In this document: in pieces, positions 52,393 to 60,999 of the stretch
How the letters are laid out: each line of letters opens with the position of its first letter
Numbering within the stretch: position 1 is the first letter of the stretch
Origin: Microbacterium sp. LCT-H2
GTDB lineage: Bacteria; Actinomycetota; Actinomycetes; Actinomycetales; Microbacteriaceae
DNA length: 64,000 nucleotides
NCBI RefSeq assembly: GCF_001866135.1
Contig: NZ_MODW01000004.1
Span: 1 to 64,000, forward strand
Direction: 5' to 3'
Made by a program: the position numbers and the translations under genes
The notes under the pieces: model-generated
Databases searched by the model: none
Told to the model about the DNA's origin: nothing
Seen by the model: only the letters and a program-made list of their open reading frames with translations

Positions 52393-53430
52393 ATGGCCGC
52401 GAGCGTGAAGGATGTCGCGGCTCTCGCGGGGGTCTCGGCATCGACCGTGTCGAACTACCTCAACCACCCGCACGTCCTCGGGGCCGCCAGCCGGGAGCGG
52501 GTGCGGGCGGCGATCGCCGAGCTCGGCTTCGTGCCGAACGAGTCGGCCCGCCAGCTCCGCGCGGGATCGAGCAAGGCCCTCGCCCTCATCCTCCTCGACG
52601 CCTGGCTGCCCTACTTCAACGACCTGTCCCGCGGCGTCGACGACGTGGCCCGTGAGGGCGGCTGGTCGCTCTTCTTCAGCGACAGCGCCCGCGATGCCGC
52701 TCGCGAGGAGCAGAACATCGACATGTTCGAGGCCCACCGGGTGCAGGGCATCGTGATCTACCCGCATGGAGATGTCGTGCCGCGGCTGGAACAGCTCGCG
52801 ACGCGCGGGATCCGCGCGGTGGTCGTCGGCCCCATCCGCGATTCGCCCTCCGTCGCCGCGGTCACCTTCGACGACCGCGGCGGTGGGCGGCTCGCCGGCG
52901 AGCACCTGGTCTCCCTCGGCCGTCGCCGCATCCTGTTCCTCGGAGCCCCGACGGTGAGCCAGTCGAACGATCGCCTCGCCGGGCTGCGCGACGCGGTGGC
53001 GGGGACCGACGCCCGCGTCTCCGTCCTCGATGTCGAGCATCTGACGACCGAAGACGGCCTCCGGGCCGGGGCGCACCTGGCGGGGCTTCCCGCGGATGAG
53101 CGCCCGGACGCGGTCTTCGCCGCGAACGACGGGGTGGCCCTCGGCGTGCTGACGCAGCTGCTCCGCCACGGCATCCGGGTGCCGGAGGAGATCGCCCTCG
53201 TCGGCTTCGACGACGTGGCCGCCGCACATCAGAGCGTGGTGCCGCTGACGAGCGTGCGGCAGCCCGGCTACGAGATCGGTCGCGCCGCCGGGGCCGCGCT
53301 GCTGCAGCTCCTCGCCGATCCGACCGCTGCGCCTCCGGCACCCACGCCGTTCCCCGCCGAGCTCGTCGTGCGGGAGTCGACCGTCGGGCGCTCATCGCGT
53401 TCCGTCCCTCCGGAGGGGTTCACCGCCTGA
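52393..53430 (+). CDS. LacI-family transcriptional regulator
   Basis: A 345-aa repressor. The HTH is SVKDVAALAGVSASTVSNYLNHPHVLGAASRERVRAAIAELGFVPNESARQLRAG, including the hinge helix. The sensor core includes LILLDAWLPYFNDLSRGVDDVAREGGW, AVTFDDRGGGRLAGEHLVSLGRRRILFLGAP and IALVGFDDVAAAHQSVVPLTSVRQP. It is divergent from the epimerase gene and shares operators with it. Its 3' end overlaps the converging araC-type gene by 163 bp. Confidence 0.94.
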   Translation: MAASVKDVAALAGVSASTVSNYLNHPHVLGAASRERVRAAIAELGFVPNESARQLRAGSSKALALILLDAWLPYFNDLSRGVDDVAREGGWSLFFSDSARDAAREEQNIDMFEAHRVQGIVIYPHGDVVPRLEQLATRGIRAVVVGPIRDSPSVAAVTFDDRGGGRLAGEHLVSLGRRRILFLGAPTVSQSNDRLAGLRDAVAGTDARVSVLDVEHLTTEDGLRAGAHLAGLPADERPDAVFAANDGVALGVLTQLLRHGIRVPEEIALVGFDDVAAAHQSVVPLTSVRQPGYEIGRAAGAALLQLLADPTAAPPAPTPFPAELVVRESTVGRSSRSVPPEGFTA

Positions 53431-54371
53431 GACCGCGCCTGGCGACGCCACGCCAGCGGCGCCTGCCCGAAGCGGCGGCGGAAGGCCCGGGAGAATGCCG
53501 GCTCCGATGTAAAGCCGACGGCACCGGCGACCTCACCGATCGGCATGGCCGTCGCAGCGAGCAGACGCTGCGCCGCTGTCATTCGGCGCTCCGCGAGATA
53601 GGCCAGGGGAGGCCGACCGACGAGCGCGGTGAAGCGATGCGCGAACGCCGACCGCGACTGGTGCGTGAGCGCGGCGAGCTCTGCCACCGTCCACGCATGC
53701 TCGAGACGTCCGTGCATGGCGGACAGCGCCGGGGAGAGGCGCTCGTCGAGAGCGCTCGCCAACCAGCCGCGCTCGCCGTTCTCTCCACTCGCCCAGCGCC
53801 GCAGCGCGTGGATGAAGACGAGGTCGAGGATGCGCGAGATCATCGCCTGCGACCCTGGTCCGCGCCTCCGGATCTCCGCGAGCAGAAGGCGCTCGCTGAC
53901 CATGATCCACTCGTTCTCCGGCGCGGAGCGTGGGATGTGCACCACGGCGGGGAGCGCAGCCTCGAGCTGATCCGACTCCCCGCATTCGCCACGGAGGTAT
54001 CCGGTGATCCAGCCGCGGCCGATCGGTGCCTCGACGCTCGGACGGTCGTCGGGACGGAGCGGGCGCGCCGGCGCCGAGGCACCGACGGACGACAGGACAT
54101 GGGGAAGTCCGCGCCGGACGAGCACGATGTCGGAAGGGGCGACGGGCAAATCCCGCTGTCCGGGGACCTGCAGGATGAGCCCCTCGCCCAGGATGAAGTA
54201 GAGGCTGGTCGCAGTGCCGGGAAGAGCGATGCGGAACGGCATCTCGGGGTGGAGCCATTCCGCTCCATCGCCTCGCAGCCGCGACTGCTGGAGCACCTCG
54301 GACAACACGTCGAGTTCTTGGACTGCGTCCGGGGATGCAGGATGGGCATGTTCTTCGAGTGGATGGGTCAT
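53268..54371 (-). CDS. AraC-family regulator with N-terminal cupin domain
   Basis: A 367-aa regulator. Residues about 10-180 form the cupin_6 sensor (MPFRIALPGTATSLYFILGEGLILQVPGQRDLPVAPSDIVLVRRGLPHVL). Two HTHs follow, AWTVAELAALTHQSRSAFAHRFTALVGRPPLAYLAERRMTAAQRLL and MPIGEVAGAVGFTSEPAFSRAFRRRFGQAPLAWRR. AraC proteins normally end there; this frame continues ~55 low-complexity residues antisense to the lacI 3' end, suggesting a lost stop codon. It is divergent from the alpha/beta hydrolase gene, the usual arrangement for this group. Confidence 0.9.
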   Translation of the reverse strand: MTHPLEEHAHPASPDAVQELDVLSEVLQQSRLRGDGAEWLHPEMPFRIALPGTATSLYFILGEGLILQVPGQRDLPVAPSDIVLVRRGLPHVLSSVGASAPARPLRPDDRPSVEAPIGRGWITGYLRGECGESDQLEAALPAVVHIPRSAPENEWIMVSERLLLAEIRRRGPGSQAMISRILDLVFIHALRRWASGENGERGWLASALDERLSPALSAMHGRLEHAWTVAELAALTHQSRSAFAHRFTALVGRPPLAYLAERRMTAAQRLLAATAMPIGEVAGAVGFTSEPAFSRAFRRRFGQAPLAWRRQARSQAVNPSGGTERDERPTVDSRTTSSAGNGVGAGGAAVGSARSCSSAAPAARPIS

Positions 54372-54466
54372 GGTTTCTGCTCCTGCGTCCACCGTAACCT
54401 CGTCGTGACCCCGGGCGGGGTTGACAGGGGGCGGTCCGACGGCCGCCACGACGACAGGAGATGAGC

Positions 54467-55165
54467 ATGACCGACAAGCCGGCGATCGTTCTGGTCCACG
54501 GGTTCTGGGGAGGCGCCGCCCACTGGGCGAAGGTCATCGTAGAACTGGACCGACGTGGATTCACCGACGTTCACGCCGTGGAGAACCCCCTCACATCCCT
54601 TGCCGCGGACGCGGAGCGCACAGTCCAGATGGTGCGGCAGATCGACGGACCCGTGCTCCTGGTCGGACATTCGTACGGCGGAGCGGTGATCACCGAGGCC
54701 GGGGATCTTCCCCAGGTCGTCGGACTCGTCTACATCGCGGCCTTCGCACCGGACGCCGGGGAAAGCGCCGGGCAGATCACCGAGGAGCACCCTCCCGCCG
54801 CCGTCGACGCCATCGCACCGGATTCGGACGGTTACCTCTGGATCGCCAAGGATCGGTTCCACGCGAGCTTCGCCCAGGACCTTCCCGCGGACGAGGCCCT
54901 CGTCATGGCGGTCACACAGAAGGCGCCTCAGGGCTCGACGTTCGCCGACGCCATCTCCGCCCCCGCCTGGAAGGTCAAGCCGACGTGGTATCAGGTCTCC
55001 ACCGCGGACCGCATGATCGACCCCGATAACGAGCGCCGGATGGCTGCCCGGATGAACCCGCGTGCCATCGTCGAACTGTCGGCGAGCCATGCCTCTCTCG
55101 CGTCGCAGCCGGTCGCGGTCGTCGACCTGATCGAGGAGGCGGCTCGCGCGACTACTGCTTCGTAG
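54467..55165 (+). CDS. Alpha/beta hydrolase
   Basis: A 232-aa hydrolase: IVLVHGFWGGAAHWAKVIVEL, the nucleophile elbow VLLVGHSYGGAVI, and a C-terminal histidine in ELSASHASLASQP. It resembles the esterase/haloperoxidase-like group usually paired with cupin-AraC regulators. The ATG at 54467 is preferred because AGGAG sits six bases before it; the ATG at 54461 would touch the ribosome-binding site. Substrate unknown; it is probably induced through the divergent AraC protein. Confidence 0.88.
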   Translation: MTDKPAIVLVHGFWGGAAHWAKVIVELDRRGFTDVHAVENPLTSLAADAERTVQMVRQIDGPVLLVGHSYGGAVITEAGDLPQVVGLVYIAAFAPDAGESAGQITEEHPPAAVDAIAPDSDGYLWIAKDRFHASFAQDLPADEALVMAVTQKAPQGSTFADAISAPAWKVKPTWYQVSTADRMIDPDNERRMAARMNPRAIVELSASHASLASQPVAVVDLIEEAARATTAS

Positions 55166-55173
55166 GCTCCCAC

Positions 55174-55605
55174 TCAGGCGCGCGCTGCCACGGAAGGGTG
55201 ACCGACCACGCCCTTCCGGAGCAGTGCGTTGCCGTACTTGCGCGTCTCGCCCGTGCGCACCATGAGGTACGCCTCCTTCGCGACCTCGTAGTACGCGAAG
55301 CGCTCGACGAAGCGCGTGGTGTCGAGTTCCGTGCCGGCGGCGGCCATGAGTTCGCGCTGCACGTCGAGCACCTCGCCGTCGGCCGAGGTCATCAGGTCGA
55401 GGCCCGGCGCATCGTCGAGCGGCAGCACGCTGCGGATGGCCGCGACGACCGCGGGCGTCGTGGTGCCGGGAAGATCGACCACGCGCGCCCCGAGGCCCCA
55501 GGCCGGGAAGTGCGCGTCGGCGACGACCACGGCGTCGGAGTGCCCCATCCGGTCGAGATGCAGCAGCAGCTCCCCGGTCAGCAGCGGGTGGATTCCTTCG
55601 AGCAC
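55174..55605 (-). CDS. fucU: L-fucose mutarotase
   Basis: A 143-aa RbsD/FucU-family protein that interconverts fucose anomers. The catalytic His region is LDRMGHSDAVVVADAHFPAW, and the C-terminal FAYYEVAKEAYLMVRTGETRKYGNALLRKGV is FucU-like. It starts with GTG after GAGGAG. It is last in the minus-strand order L-fuconate dehydratase, aldose dehydrogenase, this gene. The neighbours make fucose the natural substrate. Confidence 0.92.
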   Translation of the reverse strand: MLEGIHPLLTGELLLHLDRMGHSDAVVVADAHFPAWGLGARVVDLPGTTTPAVVAAIRSVLPLDDAPGLDLMTSADGEVLDVQRELMAAAGTELDTTRFVERFAYYEVAKEAYLMVRTGETRKYGNALLRKGVVGHPSVAARA

Positions 55606-55630
55606 GACGGCTCCTCTCGGTGGACGGAGG

Positions 55631-56599
55631 TCAGGAGGCGGGGATGAGGCCCTCGGCCGCGAGGTTCTCCCACAGGGCCGGCGGGATCTCCCGGGCAGCG
55701 TACTCGGCGTTCTGCCGGAGCTGCGCGGGTCGACTGCCGCCGACCACCACGGAGCGCACGACGTCGGCCTGCAGCGGGAACCGGATCGCGGCGGCCGGCA
55801 GGGGCACATCGTGATCGGCGCACACGGCGGCGATGCGCACGAGCCGGTCCCACAGCTCGTCGGGGAGCTGCCCGTACTCGTAGCGGCCATCCCGTCGCGG
55901 CTCGTTCGAGGCGAGGAGCCCGGAGTTGAACACCGACGCCGCGACGATCCCCGTCCCGGTCTCCCGGCACGCGGGCAGCACGTCGACCGCGGCGGGCTGC
56001 TCCAACAGCGTGTACCGGCCGGCCACCATCACGAGGTCGAGGTCGGCGGAGCGCACGGATGCCGCCAGAGCCTCCGAGACCATCGAGCCGATGCCGATCG
56101 CGGTCACCTCGCCGTCCGCGCGCAGCTGCTCCAGGGCGGGAAGGGCCTCGGCGAGCGCGAGGTCGAGGTCGTGCCGTTCCGGGTCGTGCAGATAGAGCAG
56201 GTCGATGCGCTCGATGCCCAGCCGCTCGCGTGACTCCTCCAGGCTCGTCCGGATGCCGTCCGCCGAGAAATCCCACACGCGCTGCAGGTCGTCCGGCACG
56301 TGGAAGTCGTTCGCGGTGTCGAGGCCGCCGGCGTGGTCGGGGTTCGGGCGGAGCAGACGGCCGACCTTGGTCGAGAGCACGTACTCGTCCCGCGGCTTGG
56401 TCTGCAGGAAGGCTCCGAGCCGGCGCTCGGAGAGGCCGAGGCCATAATGCGGGGCAGTGTCGTAGAAGCGGATGCCGCTCTCCCACGCCGCGTCCAGCAC
56501 CGCCCACGCGTCATCGTCGGACAGCTCACGGAACAGGTTGCCGACGTTCGCGGCACCGTAGCCGAGGGTCGGGACGGTCAGGCGGTCAGGCGTGGACAT
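55631..56599 (-). CDS. L-fucose dehydrogenase (D-threo-aldose 1-dehydrogenase type AKR)
   Basis: A 322-aa aldo/keto reductase: [21 protein letters not shown] (Asp, Tyr), [13 protein letters not shown] (Lys), [13 protein letters not shown] (His). Members of this group oxidise L-fucose, and often D-arabinose, to the 1,5-lactone with NAD(P). It overlaps the end of the L-fuconate dehydratase gene and precedes fucU. With the lactonase at 60053 it makes the first two steps of the oxidative fucose pathway. The paralogue at 23695 belongs to another operon. Confidence 0.92.
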   Translation of the reverse strand: MSTPDRLTVPTLGYGAANVGNLFRELSDDDAWAVLDAAWESGIRFYDTAPHYGLGLSERRLGAFLQTKPRDEYVLSTKVGRLLRPNPDHAGGLDTANDFHVPDDLQRVWDFSADGIRTSLEESRERLGIERIDLLYLHDPERHDLDLALAEALPALEQLRADGEVTAIGIGSMVSEALAASVRSADLDLVMVAGRYTLLEQPAAVDVLPACRETGTGIVAASVFNSGLLASNEPRRDGRYEYGQLPDELWDRLVRIAAVCADHDVPLPAAAIRFPLQADVVRSVVVGGSRPAQLRQNAEYAAREIPPALWENLAAEGLIPAS

Positions 56600-57881
56600 G
56601 CGCACCCGTCCAGGTGTACTCCGCGATGCTGTCGGCCTTCATCTCCATGCCCGTACCCGGCGCGGTCGGGGCCATGTAGGAGCCGCCCTGGATGTCGGTC
56701 GGCACGACGAAGTGCTCGTGCAGGTGGTCGACGAACTCGATCAGGCGGCCCTCGCGGGTACCGGAGACGGCCACGAAGTCGAACATCGACAGGTGCTGCA
56801 CGGCCTCGCACAGCCCCACGCCGCCGGCATGCGGGCACACCGGCACGCCGAACTTCGCCGCGAGCAGCAGGTTGGCGATGTTCTCGTTGACCCCCGCGAC
56901 GCGGACGGCGTCGATCTGCATGACCGAGATCGCGTCGGCCTGCAGGAGCTGCTTGAAGATCATCCGGTTCTGCGCGTGCTCACCGGTGGCGACACGGATG
57001 GGCGCGACGCCGCGGGCGATCTCGGCGTGGCCGAGGATGTCGTCGGGGCTCGTGGGCTCCTCGATCCAGGCGGGATGGAACTCGGCGAGCGCGTTGACCC
57101 ACTCGATGGCCTCGGATACCTCCCAGCGCTGGTTGGCGTCGATCGCGATCGGGAAGTCGGGCCCGCACACCTCGCGCGCCTTGCGGAAGCGGCGGATGTC
57201 GTCCTGCAGGTCGGCGCCCACCTTGAGCTTGATCTGCGTGAAACCGTCGGCCATGGCCTCGCGGGCGAGGCGCTCGAGCTTCTCGTCGGAGTAGCCGAGC
57301 CAGCCGGGGCTGGTCGTGTAGCCGGGGTAGCCGGTGGCGAGGAGCTGCTGCTCGCGCTCGGCCCGGCCGGGCTCCGCCGCGCGCAGGATCTCCAGCGCCT
57401 CCTCGCGGGTGAGGGCGTTGGTGAGGTAGCGGAAGTCGACGAGGTCGACGAGCTCCTCCGAGGTCATCCGGGCGAGGAGCTGCCAGAGCGGCAGGCCTGC
57501 GCGCTTGGCCTTGATGTCCCACAGCGCGTTGACGACCGCGCCGATGGCCATGTGCATGACGCCCTTCTCCGGGCCCAGCCAGCGGAGCTGCGAGTCGCCG
57601 ATGATCTCGCGGAACGTGCCGCCCATGTCGTCGAGGAGCGGTTCGATCTCGCGCCCGACGAGGTGCCCGGCGAGCGCGTCGATCGCGGCGACCTGCACAT
57701 CGTTGCCCCGGCCGATCGTGAAGACGAAGGCGTGCCCCTCGATGCCGTCGCCGGCGTCCGTGCGGACGACGACGTACGCGGCGGAGTAGTCGGGGTCCGG
57801 GTTCATCGCGTCGGAGCCGTCCAGGCTCAGCGACGTGGGGAAGCGGATGTCGGTGGTGTCGAGGGCGACGATACGGCTCAC
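56586..57881 (-). CDS. L-fuconate dehydratase
   Basis: A 431-aa enolase-superfamily enzyme that dehydrates L-fuconate to 2-keto-3-deoxy-L-fuconate. The N-terminus [30 protein letters not shown] is diagnostic of the FucD group. Catalytic residues are visible in QIKLKVGAD (Lys-x-Lys), [13 protein letters not shown] (Asp), [15 protein letters not shown] (Glu), [11 protein letters not shown] (Glu) and [12 protein letters not shown] (His). The GTG at 57881 is chosen because GAGAGG lies just before it and the product aligns with known starts; the ATG five codons earlier lacks a ribosome-binding site. Confidence 0.96.
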   Translation of the reverse strand: MSRIVALDTTDIRFPTSLSLDGSDAMNPDPDYSAAYVVVRTDAGDGIEGHAFVFTIGRGNDVQVAAIDALAGHLVGREIEPLLDDMGGTFREIIGDSQLRWLGPEKGVMHMAIGAVVNALWDIKAKRAGLPLWQLLARMTSEELVDLVDFRYLTNALTREEALEILRAAEPGRAEREQQLLATGYPGYTTSPGWLGYSDEKLERLAREAMADGFTQIKLKVGADLQDDIRRFRKAREVCGPDFPIAIDANQRWEVSEAIEWVNALAEFHPAWIEEPTSPDDILGHAEIARGVAPIRVATGEHAQNRMIFKQLLQADAISVMQIDAVRVAGVNENIANLLLAAKFGVPVCPHAGGVGLCEAVQHLSMFDFVAVSGTREGRLIEFVDHLHEHFVVPTDIQGGSYMAPTAPGTGMEMKADSIAEYTWTGAHVHA

Positions 57882-57924
57882 GGGGTTCCTCTCCATGCGC
57901 GGGTCATTCTTCCGCGCGGATCTC

Positions 57925-57958
57925 TTGGAGTGTAAACATCCGATGTCTATACTGTCAA
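57925..57958. promoter_or_regulatory. Overlapping divergent fucose promoters with a shared operator
   Basis: Plus strand: TTGGAG (57925-57930), 17 bp, TATACT (57948-57953). Minus strand: TTGACA (57958-57953), 17-18 bp, TTACACT (57935-57929). The operator ACATCCGATGT (57936-57946) lies in both spacers. The same 11-mer recurs inverted at 60971-60981 in front of the FadR-type gene and again at 58089-58099 inside the next gene. Confidence 0.75.
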
Positions 57959-58004
57959 CGAGACCGGCCGCTGAGCAGCGGCCTCCCGAACGATCAGGAG
58001 AATC

Positions 58005-58865
58005 ATGAAGTTCGCGCGGCTCGGCACCCCGGGGGCGGAGATCCCCGTCCTCCTGGAGGGTGACCGCTACCTCGACCTCCGCCCGGTGACATCCGATGTC
58101 AACGGCGACTTCCTTGCGGGAGACTTCGTTTCCCGCGTCGCCGCCGCCCGCGACGCCGGGGAGCTCTCCGAGCTGCCGGACGCCGCGACGATGCGCATCG
58201 GCGCCCCGATCGCCCGCCCGAGCGCGGTGATCTGCATCGGCATGAACTACGCCGCCCACGCCGCGGAGTCGGGGTCGGAGCCGCCGACCATCCCCATCAT
58301 CTTCCTCAAGACCCCCAACACCGTCGTCGGCCCGAACGACGCCGTGACCATCCCGCGCGGGAGCGAGAAGACCGACTGGGAGGTCGAGCTCGGCATCGTC
58401 ATCGGCACCCGCACCGCGTACCTCGACTCCCCGGAGGAGTCGATGGCGCACGTCGCCGGCTTCGTCGCCGCGAACGACGTGTCGGAGCGCGACTTCCAGA
58501 TGGCGGTCTCCGGCGGGCAGTGGTCGAAGGGCAAGATCGCCTTCGGCTTCAACCCCACGGGTCCGTGGCTGGTCACGCCCGACGAGGTCGACCACCAGGC
58601 GCTCGGCCTCCGCAGCTTCGTGAACGGCGAGCCGCGACAGGACTCGAACACGAGCGACATGATCTTCACGGTCGAGCAGATCGTGCACCACCTGTCGCAG
58701 TACGTGACGCTCGAGCCCGGTGACCTGATCCTCACCGGCACCCCGCAGGGCGTGGCCCTGTCCGGCAAATACCCCTACCTCAGCGCGGGCGACGTGGTCG
58801 AGATCGAGATCGACGGCCTCGGCCGTCAGCGCCAGGACTTCATCGCATGGGAGGCAGAGAAGTGA
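58005..58865 (+). CDS. 2,4-diketo-3-deoxy-L-fuconate hydrolase (FAH family)
   Basis: A 286-aa fumarylacetoacetate hydrolase-fold enzyme that splits 2,4-diketo-3-deoxy-L-fuconate into pyruvate and lactate. Motifs are [14 protein letters not shown], the metal-binding [27 protein letters not shown] and [16 protein letters not shown]. It is the first gene rightwards from the divergent fucose promoter and overlaps the SDR gene (GTGA). Codons 29-32 contain the palindrome GACATCCGATGTC, a third copy of the fucose operator. General FAH activity on other acylpyruvates is the alternative. Confidence 0.93.
   Translation: MKFARLGTPGAEIPVLLEGDRYLDLRPVTSDVNGDFLAGDFVSRVAAARDAGELSELPDAATMRIGAPIARPSAVICIGMNYAAHAAESGSEPPTIPIIFLKTPNTVVGPNDAVTIPRGSEKTDWEVELGIVIGTRTAYLDSPEESMAHVAGFVAANDVSERDFQMAVSGGQWSKGKIAFGFNPTGPWLVTPDEVDHQALGLRSFVNGEPRQDSNTSDMIFTVEQIVHHLSQYVTLEPGDLILTGTPQGVALSGKYPYLSAGDVVEIEIDGLGRQRQDFIAWEAEK
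58088..58100. promoter_or_regulatory. Intragenic copy of the fucose operator
   Basis: GACATCCGATGTC is a perfect 13-bp palindrome about 150 bp downstream of the promoter operator. Its position inside the coding sequence suits repression by DNA looping or a transcription roadblock. It overlaps the codons for TSDV, so coincidence with coding needs cannot be excluded. Confidence 0.5.
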
Positions 58866-59638
58866 CCCTTCGACAGGCTCAGGGACCCGACGCCGGCACG
58901 GAAGGCCTCGTGGCCATCGTCACCGGTGGCGCCTCCGGCATCGGCGCGGCGATCGCCGACCGTCTGCACGCGGACGGCGTCACCGTCGCGGTCCTCGACC
59001 GCGACACCACCCACGCCGACGAGCGCTTCGCCGCGTTCACCGCCGACGTCTCCGACCGCGCGAGCGTGGACGCCGCCGTGGCCGCCGTCGCCGAGCGCTT
59101 CGGCCGCATCGACATCGTCGTCAACAACGCCGGCATCGGTGCACAGGGCGACATCGCCGCGAACGACGACGACGAGTGGGCGCGCGTCCTCTCCATCAAC
59201 GTCACCGGCATCGCGCGGGTGACGTCGGCGGCACTGCCCTGGCTGCGGAAGTCCCCGGCCGCCGCGGTGTGCAACACGGCCTCGATCGCGTCGACCACCG
59301 GGCTCCCGCAGCGGGCGCTGTACTCCGCGTCGAAGGGCGCCGTGTCGGCCCTGACCCGCGCGATGGCCGCCGACCACCTGCGTGAGGGCATCCGCGTCAA
59401 TGCGGTCAACCCCGGCACCGCGGACACCCCCTGGGTCGGACGCCTGCTCGACTCCGCGGCCGACCCCGCCGCAGAGCGGGCCGCGTTGGAGGCACGACAG
59501 CCCCACGGACGCCTGGTGAGCCCGGACGAGGTCGCCGCCGCCGTGGCCTACCTCGTGAGCCCCGCCGCGGGCTCCACCACGGGCACCTTCATCGAGGTCG
59601 ACGGGGGGATGGCGCAGCTCCGCCTCCGCCCCGAGTGA
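58862..59638 (+). CDS. 2-keto-3-deoxy-L-fuconate dehydrogenase (SDR)
   Basis: A 258-aa short-chain dehydrogenase that oxidises C4 of 2-keto-3-deoxy-L-fuconate to the 2,4-diketo acid used by the preceding gene's product. It has [17 protein letters not shown] (NAD), IVVNNAGIG, the catalytic SIAS and [11 protein letters not shown] (Tyr-x-x-x-Lys), and the ending [14 protein letters not shown]. It starts with GTG overlapping the previous stop. Its first codons contain CCCTTCGACAGGCTCAGGG, an actinobacterial REP-like sequence, so the N-terminus [12 protein letters not shown] is unusual. Confidence 0.92.
   Translation: MTLRQAQGPDAGTEGLVAIVTGGASGIGAAIADRLHADGVTVAVLDRDTTHADERFAAFTADVSDRASVDAAVAAVAERFGRIDIVVNNAGIGAQGDIAANDDDEWARVLSINVTGIARVTSAALPWLRKSPAAAVCNTASIASTTGLPQRALYSASKGAVSALTRAMAADHLREGIRVNAVNPGTADTPWVGRLLDSAADPAAERAALEARQPHGRLVSPDEVAAAVAYLVSPAAGSTTGTFIEVDGGMAQLRLRPE
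58867..58885. repeat. REP-like sequence at the start of the SDR gene
   Basis: CCCTTCGACAGGCTCAGGG resembles the short imperfect palindrome found many times in intergenic DNA of Microbacteriaceae and relatives (from general knowledge). Here it supplies residues 2-8 of a real protein. It is the only copy noticed in this window. Confidence 0.5.
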
Positions 59639-59718
59639 CCCGATCTTCCCGACGGCCCGGTGTCTCCCCGCGAGACCCCGGGCCGTCCCCGTCCCGTCCC
59701 GCCGTTCCGCCCCCAGCC

Positions 59719-59989
59719 GGGATCAATCCCGCTCCCCCGCCCCGCCCCGCACGCCCCTTTCTCATCCCGCACGCCGCCCGCTCCCCGCCCACCTCACCAT
59801 TCGGGATCAGAACCGCCCCTCCATCCCGATCCCCAGGCCCCTTTCTCATCCCGCACGCCGCCTCGCCGCGCGGGCGGGATCAGGATCGTTCCCCGGTCCC
59901 GCTGCCGCGGACCGTTTCCCACCCGGCACGCCCCGAGGCGCCCCGGCGGGACGACCGTGAGCGTTACGGCACCCATCCGGCCGGGATCA
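59719..59989. repeat. Iterated repeats in the 414-bp convergent gap 59639-60052
   Basis: No gene is seen in this gap. GGGATCA occurs four times (59719, 59803, 59876, 59983). A 24-bp exact direct repeat starting CCCCTTTCTCATCCCGCACG lies at 59754-59777 and 59838-59861, with a degenerate third copy near 59911. Units alternate between a GGGATCA part and a CCCGCACGCC part. Confidence 0.7.
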
Positions 59990-60052
59990 GAAACGGGCCC
60001 GGACGGGGCTCCGGAGGTGGCATATTGCACTCCCCGCGAAAGGGGGTGGGGG

Positions 60053-60952
60053 TTAGGGGGAGTAGACGGAGGTGGCGGTGGCGTGGAAGAGGGCGTCGTG
60101 ATCGATGCCGCGGGAGGAGGCCCACGTCGCCACGGCGTCGGCCCAGCGGCTGCGCGCGGTCGGCTGATAGGTGGGCGTGCCGTCGGCGGGAGGCTGCGTG
60201 CCACCCGGCTCCGCGGGACCGACCGCCGACACGGGCCAGTCACTCCCCCACATCAGGCGCTCGGGACCGAAGACGTCGGCCGCGGTGTCGAGGAAGGGTT
60301 CGAGCTGCGCGAGGCTCCAGTCCCCTCCGGCCTCCGCGGGCAGCCCGGACACCTTGCAGAACACCCCGGGGTGTCGCGCGAGCTCGGCGAGGTCACGCTC
60401 CCACTCCACCGAGGGCGTGCGCGGAGCAGAAGCCGTCCCGACCTCCGGCTTACCCAGGTGGTCGAGCACGATCCGCAGCTCGGGGATCGCGCCCGACAGT
60501 CGTGCGACGTCGGGGAGCTGCCCCGCCCGCACGCACGCGTCGAAGGTCCACCCGTGCGCCGCGACCTCCCGGGCTCCGGTGATGAAGGCCGACGAGAGCA
60601 TCGCGCCGTCCGGCTCCCCCTGCAGCAGGTGACGCACCCCGACCACCAGGGGCTCCGCGGTGAGACTCTCCAGGTGCACCGTGGTGTCGGTCCCGCGGTC
60701 GAGCCGAGCGCCGGCGACGATGCCGACCACCCCGAGGCGCTCCGCCTGCCCGGCCACCCACCGCACCTCCGCGAGGAAGTCGTCCTCGGTGGTCTCGGCC
60801 TGCACGAACACGGCCCGCTCGTCCGTCGCCCGCTCCACCCGCGCACGCTCGAGCTCGTCGGCGCCGAAGCGCCCCGCGAGCGGCCCTTCGAGCCACGTGT
60901 ACCCGAGGGCTTCCGGGTCCCACAGGTGCAGGTGCGAGTCGAGGATGCGCAT
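60053..60952 (-). CDS. L-fuconolactone hydrolase (amidohydrolase-2 family)
   Basis: A 299-aa TIM-barrel metal hydrolase: ILDSHLHLWDPEALGYTWL (HxH), IVLDHLGKPEVG (His), and LMWGSDWPVSAVG (catalytic Asp). The sequence matches L-fuconolactonase and related L-rhamnono/galactonolactonases. It opens the lactone formed by the AKR at 55631. It is divergent from the FadR-type regulator with a 47-bp gap centred on the operator ACATCGGATGT. Its paralogue at 24661 is shorter and lies in the glycan locus. Confidence 0.93.
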   Translation of the reverse strand: MRILDSHLHLWDPEALGYTWLEGPLAGRFGADELERARVERATDERAVFVQAETTEDDFLAEVRWVAGQAERLGVVGIVAGARLDRGTDTTVHLESLTAEPLVVGVRHLLQGEPDGAMLSSAFITGAREVAAHGWTFDACVRAGQLPDVARLSGAIPELRIVLDHLGKPEVGTASAPRTPSVEWERDLAELARHPGVFCKVSGLPAEAGGDWSLAQLEPFLDTAADVFGPERLMWGSDWPVSAVGPAEPGGTQPPADGTPTYQPTARSRWADAVATWASSRGIDHDALFHATATSVYSP

Positions 60953-60970
60953 GTCCCCATCCTGCCGCAG

Positions 60971-60981
60971 ACATCGGATGT
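60971..60981. promoter_or_regulatory. Fucose operator between the lactonase and FadR-type genes
   Basis: ACATCGGATGT is the exact reverse complement of the 11-mer at 57936-57946 and 58089-58099. It sits in the middle of the 47-bp divergent gap, so one bound dimer could control both the lactonase and the regulator itself. Confidence 0.7.
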
Positions 60982-60999
60982 TGTGCGAGGATGAGCGCC

